Part shown: one piece after another, positions 4,375 to 8,707 of the stretch | How positions within the stretch are numbered: the stretch's first letter is position 1 | Layout: each line of letters starts with the position of its first letter | NCBI GenBank assembly: GCA_038210185.1 | Contig: JBBQWX010000175.1 | Span: 1 to 8,707, forward strand | DNA from: Fodinibacter sp038210185 | GTDB lineage: Bacteria; Actinomycetota; Actinomycetes; Actinomycetales; Dermatophilaceae | Direction: 5' to 3' | Length of the DNA stretch: 8,707 bases | Notes under the pieces: generated by a model | What the model was told of the DNA's origin: nothing | The model's input: the letters and a program-made list of their open reading frames with translations, nothing else | The model's database searches: none | Program-made: the position numbers and the translations under genes

Positions 4375-7302
4375 GTGACCACCCCGACCAGAGCGCGGAT
4401 GCCCGCTTTCGTCGGCAGGACCCTCGAGCTGGGCCGGGTCCGCGCGGTGGTCGACGCCGCACGCCGGGGAAGGATGGGCGCCCTGCTCGTCTCGGGAGAC
4501 GCCGGCGTCGGCAAGACCCGGCTGGTCCAGCGAGCCTGTGACGAGGCGACATCCGACGCCCTGAGTCCGACGGACGAGCTCGTCATCCTGTCGGTCGTCT
4601 GCCTGCCCATGGGCACCACGACCGCCCCTCTGATGCCGCTGCGCACGGCTCTGCGACGGCTGTCGCCCGCGCTGGCGGCGCCCGCTCTGGCGACGGGCGA
4701 CGGCGAGGCCCCCTTCGTCGTGGACGAGTGGCTCGACCGGACCTGCGCCCAGCAACCCGTGGTCCTCGTGGTCGATGACGTCCACTGGGCCGATCCCGCC
4801 ACGCTGGACGTCCTCACCTACCTGCTCGCCGGACCCCTCGACCGACGTCGCGCAGTCCTGATGACGCTGCGGCGCGGCGAGGTCGGGCCCGGCCACCCCG
4901 TGCAACGCTGGCTGGCCGACGTGCGCCGGATGCCGTCACTCACGGAGCTCCCGCTCGGGGCCTTCGACCGTGCCGGAACCCGGGAGCAGCTGCACGCCCA
5001 CCTGGGGGCGTCGCCGCACGAGTCGCTCGTCACCGACGTCCACACCCGAACCGGTGGGAACGCCTACCTCAACCGGCTCCTCGTCGACGGGTTACCCCGG
5101 GAGGCGCGGCACCTAGGCCCGGGGATGCCGGACGACCTCCGCGGCGCCGTGCTCCGTTCCTGGCACCCTCTCTCCGTTCGGGCGCGCGAGCTGGTTCTCG
5201 CTGTGGCGATCGGGGGCGAGGTCGCCGACGGTCCCGCTCTCGACCGGGCGGTCGCCCTGGCGGGTACGGCTCCCGTCGACGCGCCGCGGCTGCTCCGCGA
5301 GGCGGTCGACGGCGGCATCCTCGACGCCTCACCCGACGGGTACTGGTTCCACCATCCCCTCCAGGCCGAGGCCCTGGACTCGTTCCTGTCCGGGGACGAA
5401 CGTCGCCGCCTGCACGCCGCCTTCGCGCGGCTCTGCGAGAACGACCTGGGCACCGAGGCCGACGACCCGACACCCGGCCACCTCGTCGCAGTCGCGGCGG
5501 TCGCCGAGCACCACCTGCGCGCCGAGCACCACCCGGAGGCGTACCGCTGGACCGAGCGCGCGGCGGACCTGGCCGGGCGGCTCGGTGACGAGCACGCCCG
5601 CCTGTCGCTCCTGGGCCGGCTGGTCGAGCTGCGCGAACAGGTCGACGACGTCGAGGAGTCGCGGGTCACCCTGCTTCGCCGGCTGCGGGATGCGGCCGCC
5701 GCACTCGGAGAGCACGAAACCGAACACCACACCGCGGAGTCCCTTCTCGCGGAGGTCGACGAGGGCAGCGACCCGTTGCTCGTCGCCGAGCTGCTGGTGC
5801 GGCTCGAGCACCTGCGCTTCTCGACCGGGCGCGGGTTCTTCCGCTTGGAACCGATGCGGCGCGCAGCCAGGCTGTCGGCGCCGTGGCCCGACTCGTGGCA
5901 GCACGGGTACGCGCTCGCGGAGCTTGCCCAGGCCTCCCTGTGGGCGGAGGAGCCGGGGGCGCAGGACGCCGTGGCCAGGGCTGTCGCGCGAGCGGACGCC
6001 ACCGGTCACCCGCGGTCGACGGCCTACGCGTACGCCGCGGCAGGCATGGGAGCCGAGTTCGCCGGGCAGCCGGGCGGCGGTGCCCTCGCAGCCCGGGGCG
6101 TCGAGGCGGCGGCCGAGGTGCGCGACTGGTGGGGCTTCGTCCATGCCGCGCTCTGGGAGGCCAACGGCACCGCTGCCAACCTGAGCGCGGCGTGGGTGGC
6201 CTGCCTGCAGCAGCGGCGACACCAGCTCGAGGACCTTGAAGTCCCTCATCCCTACCTCGCCTGGATGTCGGCCAGCGAGGCCTTCGGCCTGCTCCACCTC
6301 GGGGAGTGGCAGGGGTGTCTGGCCCGCCTGCGGGTGGCGCTCGGCTCGGACCCCGGCGTCGCAGCCGACGTCGGGGCACGACTGCAGGCCGCGCACCTGG
6401 CCACGCTCCAGGGACGACAACGGGAGGCCGAGGAGCACCTCGCCCGAGCCGATGAGCTGTTCACCGAGACCTCGGGGTTCCTGGCGTACGCGTTCGACGC
6501 GGTCCGCGCGCTCGTCCGGCTCGGCGGGGGTGACCCCTGGGCCGCGTACGAGGCGGCGATGGCTGGCTCCTCGTCACCAGGGGCACGGCCCACGCTCTGC
6601 GAGTGGCTGTGCCCGCTCGCCGCGCGCGCGCTGGCCGACCTGGCTGCGTCGGCGAGGGAAGGTGGCGGCGCGGCCGACGCGGAGCTGGCGCGGCTCGACC
6701 ATCTCGTCGCCCGGTTTCCGCACGTCCTGGCCGACACCGGTGGGCACCGGCCGGACTATCGTGCTCTCCTCGAGGCCCTGGACGCCCTCTACGCGGCCGA
6801 GGTGGCTCGGGCCCGCCGGGACACCGACGAGGCCAGCCGATGGAGGGTGGCTGCCGGACTCCTTGACGGGGTGCTTCCCTGGGATGCGGCGTACGCGACC
6901 GCTCGGGCAGGTGAGGCCGTGCTCGTGCGCGGCGGTGGAACCCGTGAGGAGGCGGCGTCCCTTCTTCGGCACGCGTACGCCCTCGCACGCGAGCTCGAGG
7001 CCGAGCCAGTGCTCCGTGAGGTGGTAGCCCTCGCCCGCACCGCGCGCATCCCCCTGGGTGAGGTCAAGCCGTCGAGTGCCACCGCGGCCGACAAGCACTC
7101 ACCACCCGGCCTGACGACCCGGGAGCGTGAGATCCTCAGCCACGTAGTCGCCGGGCGCACGTACGGCGAGATCGCTCGCGCCCTCTTCGTCAGCGAGAAG
7201 ACCGTGAGCTCACACGTCTCGAACCTGTTGCGCAAGACGGGCGCCGCCAACCGGGTGGAGCTGTCGCAGCTTGCCCGGCGCGCCAGCGACGCAAGCGGCT
7301 GA
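4375..7302 (+). CDS. LuxR-family regulator of the large ATP-binding (LAL) type
   Basis: This 975-residue transcription factor has the layout of LAL/MalT-like regulators. An N-terminal AAA/STAND-type ATPase has Walker A GDAGVGKT (residues about 41-48) and Walker B VVLVVDDVHWAD (about 129-140). A long helical middle part follows (about 350-880, Ala/Leu/Glu-rich, TPR-like). A C-terminal LuxR helix-turn-helix (about 910-970) carries LTTREREILSHVVAGRTYGE, then SEKTVSSHVSNLLRKTG. Family members bind ATP and a ligand, oligomerise and activate transcription; the ligand here is unknown. The frame is open from ATG 4225, but the first 50 residues (Pro/Arg-rich) do not look like the family, whose N-terminus is a short stretch followed by FVGR. 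GTG 4375 (or 4372) fits this better; ATG 4399 is an alternative. None has a strong ribosome binding site. It diverges from the haloperoxidase operon and may regulate it. Confidence 0.9.
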   Translation: MTTPTRARMPAFVGRTLELGRVRAVVDAARRGRMGALLVSGDAGVGKTRLVQRACDEATSDALSPTDELVILSVVCLPMGTTTAPLMPLRTALRRLSPALAAPALATGDGEAPFVVDEWLDRTCAQQPVVLVVDDVHWADPATLDVLTYLLAGPLDRRRAVLMTLRRGEVGPGHPVQRWLADVRRMPSLTELPLGAFDRAGTREQLHAHLGASPHESLVTDVHTRTGGNAYLNRLLVDGLPREARHLGPGMPDDLRGAVLRSWHPLSVRARELVLAVAIGGEVADGPALDRAVALAGTAPVDAPRLLREAVDGGILDASPDGYWFHHPLQAEALDSFLSGDERRRLHAAFARLCENDLGTEADDPTPGHLVAVAAVAEHHLRAEHHPEAYRWTERAADLAGRLGDEHARLSLLGRLVELREQVDDVEESRVTLLRRLRDAAAALGEHETEHHTAESLLAEVDEGSDPLLVAELLVRLEHLRFSTGRGFFRLEPMRRAARLSAPWPDSWQHGYALAELAQASLWAEEPGAQDAVARAVARADATGHPRSTAYAYAAAGMGAEFAGQPGGGALAARGVEAAAEVRDWWGFVHAALWEANGTAANLSAAWVACLQQRRHQLEDLEVPHPYLAWMSASEAFGLLHLGEWQGCLARLRVALGSDPGVAADVGARLQAAHLATLQGRQREAEEHLARADELFTETSGFLAYAFDAVRALVRLGGGDPWAAYEAAMAGSSSPGARPTLCEWLCPLAARALADLAASAREGGGAADAELARLDHLVARFPHVLADTGGHRPDYRALLEALDALYAAEVARARRDTDEASRWRVAAGLLDGVLPWDAAYATARAGEAVLVRGGGTREEAASLLRHAYALARELEAEPVLREVVALARTARIPLGEVKPSSATAADKHSPPGLTTREREILSHVVAGRTYGEIARALFVSEKTVSSHVSNLLRKTGAANRVELSQLARRASDASG

Positions 7303-7307
7303 CCCGG

Positions 7308-7332
7308 GACGGTCGCCGCTGCGGTGACCGTC
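7308..7332. terminator. GC-rich hairpin between convergent genes
   Basis: GACGGTCGCCGC pairs with GCGGTGACCGTC (one G-U pair), starting 5 bases after the LAL regulator stop and overlapping the last two bases of the folC-remnant stop. No U-tract follows on either strand. It probably serves as a bidirectional terminator of the L-shaped type common in actinomycetes, inferred from position and stem strength. Confidence 0.55.
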
Positions 7333-7857
7333 AGACGGCGGCGGTGCCGAGCAGCGTCCGCACCCCGGCCGCGGTGACGACCGAACCGGTGGCAGCACGC
7401 CCCCGGGGACCCCGCCGCCTTCGTCGGCCATGCCGGCGGCGCGGTCGAGGGCGTCGGGCAGCTCGTCGACGACGACGACACGATGCTCGCCGAGGATGTC
7501 GGTGGCGATCTCACCGAGCTGACGCGGTGACATCGCCCTGGGCGACGACGTGCGGGTCACCACGACCTCGTCAAGCACGGGCTCGAGGGCCTCGAGCAGC
7601 TCGGCGGCCTCCTCGTCCTTCATCATCGCCACCACGCCGACCAGCCGGGCGAAGGTGAACGAGTCCTCGATGGCGTCGCGCAGGGCCCGCGCGCCGGCCG
7701 GGTTGTGCGCCGCGTCGACGAGCACGGTGGGGCTGCGACGCACGATCTCGAGCCGCCCCGGGGAGTCGACGGTGGCGAGTGCGGCCCGCACGACGTCGAT
7801 GTTGAGGGCCTGCTCGCCCCCGCCGAGGAACGCCTCGACCGGCACGAACGCCACCGC
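7331..7857 (-). pseudogene. folC: Folylpolyglutamate synthase (FolC) C-terminal remnant, frameshifted
   Basis: FolC adds glutamates to folates (and in bacteria often makes dihydrofolate). It normally has about 430-500 residues with an N-terminal ATPase domain. Only the C-terminal Mur-ligase-type domain is left, about 175 residues: VEAFLGGGEQALNIDVVR, SPGRLEIVRRSPTVLVDAAHNPAG (read in two parts; DAAHNP is the hallmark), LVGVVAMMKDEEA, LEALEPVLDEVVVTRTSSPR. Upstream of codon 7855-7857 the similarity ends, and an in-frame TGA lies at 7879-7881. Near 7392 one base appears lost: the frame moves from GGVL into PPVRSS, while the +1 frame reads ATGSVVTAAGVRTLLGTAAV and stops at TGA 7331-7333, the expected FolC ending. 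Both the lost ATP-binding half and the frameshift make it non-functional. No valS or ndk neighbour, often linked to folC, is present. Confidence 0.85.
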
Positions 7858-8004
7858 GCGACTACTCCACAGCGGCGCTCAGTCCTCGGGCAAGTGAGGC
7901 CAGCCGTCGCGCCGAAGTGAACTGAATGTTGACAGGGCCAGGGCGCACACGACGTCCGTGGAGTCAACTGCAGCGCGGGACAGTGGACTTGGCTTGCATC
8001 GTCT

Positions 8005-8023
8005 AGGTGGCTGGGAGCCACTT
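8005..8023. repeat. Short hairpin, GTGGCT-GGG-AGCCAC
   Basis: Six perfect pairs (8007-8012 with 8016-8021) around a GGG loop, extended by one wobble pair and one A-T pair. There is no U-tract after it. It could be a protein site or RNA hairpin; nothing nearby tells which. Confidence 0.4.
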
Positions 8024-8090
8024 GCTCTCTGCTGGCCCGGGCCTCGCGTCGTGCAGCGCTTTGGGTCCAGCGCCCCGACGAGTGTCCAGA

Positions 8091-8155
8091 AGGCGCTCGA
8101 TTGCCAAAGAGGCCAGGACATGGTCTATTGGTGGCGTCTGCAATCGAGAGCGCCT
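8091..8155. repeat. Inverted repeat bracketing a promoter-like sequence
   Basis: Left arm AGGCGCTC-GATTGC (8091-8104) and right arm GCAATC-GA-GAGCGCCT (8140-8155) are complementary over 14 bases, interrupted only by a 2-base insert in the right arm. The 35-base loop contains the spacer and -10 of the candidate promoter for the downstream gene. An operator with two half-sites is the simplest reading. Confidence 0.6.
8101..8129 (+). promoter_or_regulatory. Candidate promoter for the 113-residue protein gene
   Basis: TTGCCA (8101-8106) and TCTATT (8124-8129) are separated by 17 bases, giving 5/6 and 4/6 matches to the vegetative consensus. The -35 overlaps the left arm of the inverted repeat, and the expected start (about 8136-8140) abuts the right arm. 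The leader to ATG 8224 would be about 85 bases. Inference from consensus only. Confidence 0.4.
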
Positions 8156-8210
8156 CACTGGGCCGGACGCGGCGAAACTCGAAGCCGCCTGAGCGTGGCC
8201 AGGTGCATGG

Positions 8211-8215
8211 AAGGA
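8211..8215 (+). promoter_or_regulatory. Ribosome binding site AAGGA for the start at 8224
   Basis: AAGGA, part of GGAAGGA, with 8-base spacing to ATG 8224 selects this start over the longer open frame reaching back to about 8101. Confidence 0.65.
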
Positions 8216-8223
8216 CGGGTCCC

Positions 8224-8565
8224 ATGGCTGAGGAAGAGCATGTTGGCAGCGAGATCGGTGCGAAAGCCAGCGAGATGGCCGGTGAGATCGAGCTGACCGC
8301 CCGCGATCTGGCACGCGTCGGCCAGGAAGCCACCGCCTTGGCCGGTGCGCTGGCAGCCAAGGTGGCCAGTGTGGTCGGCAGCCGCCCCGAGGACGCCGAC
8401 GGGTCGGAGATCAGTCAGCAGGCTCACGAGGTGGCCGGGGCGATGCAGAAGACCACCGGTGATGCTCTTCGCGTAGCCCAGAAAGCCGTCGAGATGGCGA
8501 GCAAGATCGCGCAGGCGGCCTCCCGCGGGAGTGACACGTCGCCTGGCGAGGAGCCCGAGAAATAG
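8224..8565 (+). CDS. Ala-rich helical protein with two internal repeats, unknown function
   Basis: The 113-residue product is acidic, rich in Ala, Glu and Gln, with no cysteine, tryptophan, signal peptide or membrane segment. It consists of two homologous units, residues 9-48 (SEIGAKASEMAGEIELTA...) and 61-100 (SEISQQAHEVAGAMQKTT...), which align without gaps at an offset of 52. About 15 positions are identical, including SEI, A-x-E-x-AG, T, D, RV-x-Q and A. A short linker (SRPEDADG) and a polar tail (PGEEPEK) complete it. The pattern suggests amphipathic helices forming a coiled-coil or LEA/phasin-like, surface-binding protein; this is a structural guess, not a family assignment. It is monocistronic, with a good ribosome binding site. 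Its stop TAG is one base from the end of an ISL3-type element, so no longer downstream partner remains adjacent. Confidence 0.75.
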   Translation: MAEEEHVGSEIGAKASEMAGEIELTARDLARVGQEATALAGALAAKVASVVGSRPEDADGSEISQQAHEVAGAMQKTTGDALRVAQKAVEMASKIAQAASRGSDTSPGEEPEK

Positions 8566-8566
8566 C

Positions 8567-8592
8567 GGCTCTTCTGACACACCTGTGGGTCA
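8567..8592 (-). repeat. Terminal end of an ISL3-type insertion sequence
   Basis: GGCTCTTC at 8567-8574, followed by TGACACACC, matches the GGCTCTTC-type terminal repeat I know from ISL3-family elements. It lies 23 bases from the transposase stop on its 3' side, as expected for a transposase running toward this end. The 8 bases just outside (8559-8566, GAAATAGC) would be the target duplication; the partner copy is beyond the window. Confidence 0.6.
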
Positions 8593-8707
8593 TTTCCGGC
8601 CGGGGAGGACGGGTCGGTAGCCGCCCAGGGAGAGCAGGGCAAGGGCGATGAGGGCCTGAGGGGACTTGAATCCGAACGCGATCCTGGTGATCAGTCGGAT
8701 CTTGGTG
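8590..8707 (-). mobile_element. ISL3-family transposase, C-terminal part (runs off window)
   Basis: On the minus strand the last 38 residues before TGA 8590-8592 read TKIRLITRIAFGFKSPQA, then LIALALLSLGGYRP and VLPGRK. This fits the conserved tail of actinobacterial ISL3-family DDE transposases (N-T-x-I/K-L, R-x-AFGF, P-x-ALIALA-x-L-x-LGG, LPGR). The rest of the gene lies right of 8707, so intactness cannot be judged; nothing in the visible part is broken. Confidence 0.75.

Larger units (their letters stand above)
7861..8223. other. Stretch of about 360 bases without a gene
   Basis: Between the folC break and the small helical-protein gene no frame on either strand has coding-like content. 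The stretch holds a short hairpin (8005-8023), a larger inverted repeat (8091-8155) and a promoter-like pair (8101-8129). The left edge marks the point where folC similarity is lost, so a recombination or deletion joint probably lies at about 7858-7865. No IS end or tRNA was recognised at the joint. Confidence 0.6.

Noticed and set aside
3244..4541. Long plus-strand open frames opposite the haloperoxidase and its upstream gene
   Set aside because: They are antisense to genes with clear motifs and GC-ending codons. Their translations are Arg/Pro/Gly-rich without domain features, typical of high-GC shadows.
5064..6438. Long minus-strand open frames (up to 369 codons) inside the LAL regulator
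   Set aside because: Low-complexity Arg/Ala/Ser products antisense to a convincing regulator with Walker and helix-turn-helix motifs.
7929..7957. TTGACA at 7929-7934 as a promoter
   Set aside because: No TAnnnT-like -10 at 16-18 bases spacing, and nearly 300 bases from the next gene.
7879..8121. Minus-strand frame of 80 codons in the gene-poor stretch
   Set aside because: No ribosome binding site, no codon bias, composition unlike a protein; it crosses the hairpin and inverted-repeat region.
1..8707. CRISPR array, tRNA, rRNA or riboswitch
   Set aside because: No regularly spaced direct repeats, cloverleaf-like sets of stems, or conserved RNA motifs were seen on either strand.

Overview
The window looks like accessory chromosome of a high-GC actinomycete. 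By eye, a folC remnant at the right resembles Nocardioidaceae-type folylpolyglutamate synthase, but no database search was possible. There are few intact genes, four broken genes or transposase fragments, and pieces of two insertion sequences, one at each edge. This is the layout of a decaying or repeatedly invaded island, not a housekeeping operon. No rRNA, tRNA or CRISPR array was seen.

Left part (1-2006). The first 251 bases hold the damaged C-terminal end of an ISAs1-like transposase, with a probable IS end near 274. Two genes follow on the minus strand. A 401-residue HExxH zinc metallopeptidase (801-2006) is followed after 15 bases by a 158-residue protein with one membrane segment (303-779) and its own strong ribosome binding site. 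Spot base counts here are visibly lower in GC than the large regulator gene, which suggests a transferred two-gene unit. It is the best candidate for an undescribed system.

Middle part (2268-7302). A secreted vanadium-type haloperoxidase/PAP2-superfamily enzyme (2268-3659, minus) lies downstream of a conserved-looking small gene of unknown function (3783-4223, minus), which has an amber codon as its fifth codon. The junction between the two is an imperfect tandem duplication with a period of about 75 bp that includes the ribosome binding site region. Divergently, across a 151-bp gap, lies a 975-residue LuxR-family regulator of the large ATP-binding (LAL) type (4375-7302, plus). The layout suggests, but does not prove, that the regulator controls the enzyme operon.

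Right part (7303-8707). A hairpin separates the regulator from a convergent folC remnant (7331-7857), which has lost its N-terminal two thirds and carries a one-base frameshift. About 365 bases without a gene follow, containing a hairpin and an inverted repeat that brackets a promoter-like sequence. Next is a 113-residue Ala-rich helical protein built from two copies of a 40-residue unit (8224-8565). One base after its stop codon begins an ISL3-type insertion sequence, whose transposase C-terminus runs off the window edge on the minus strand.
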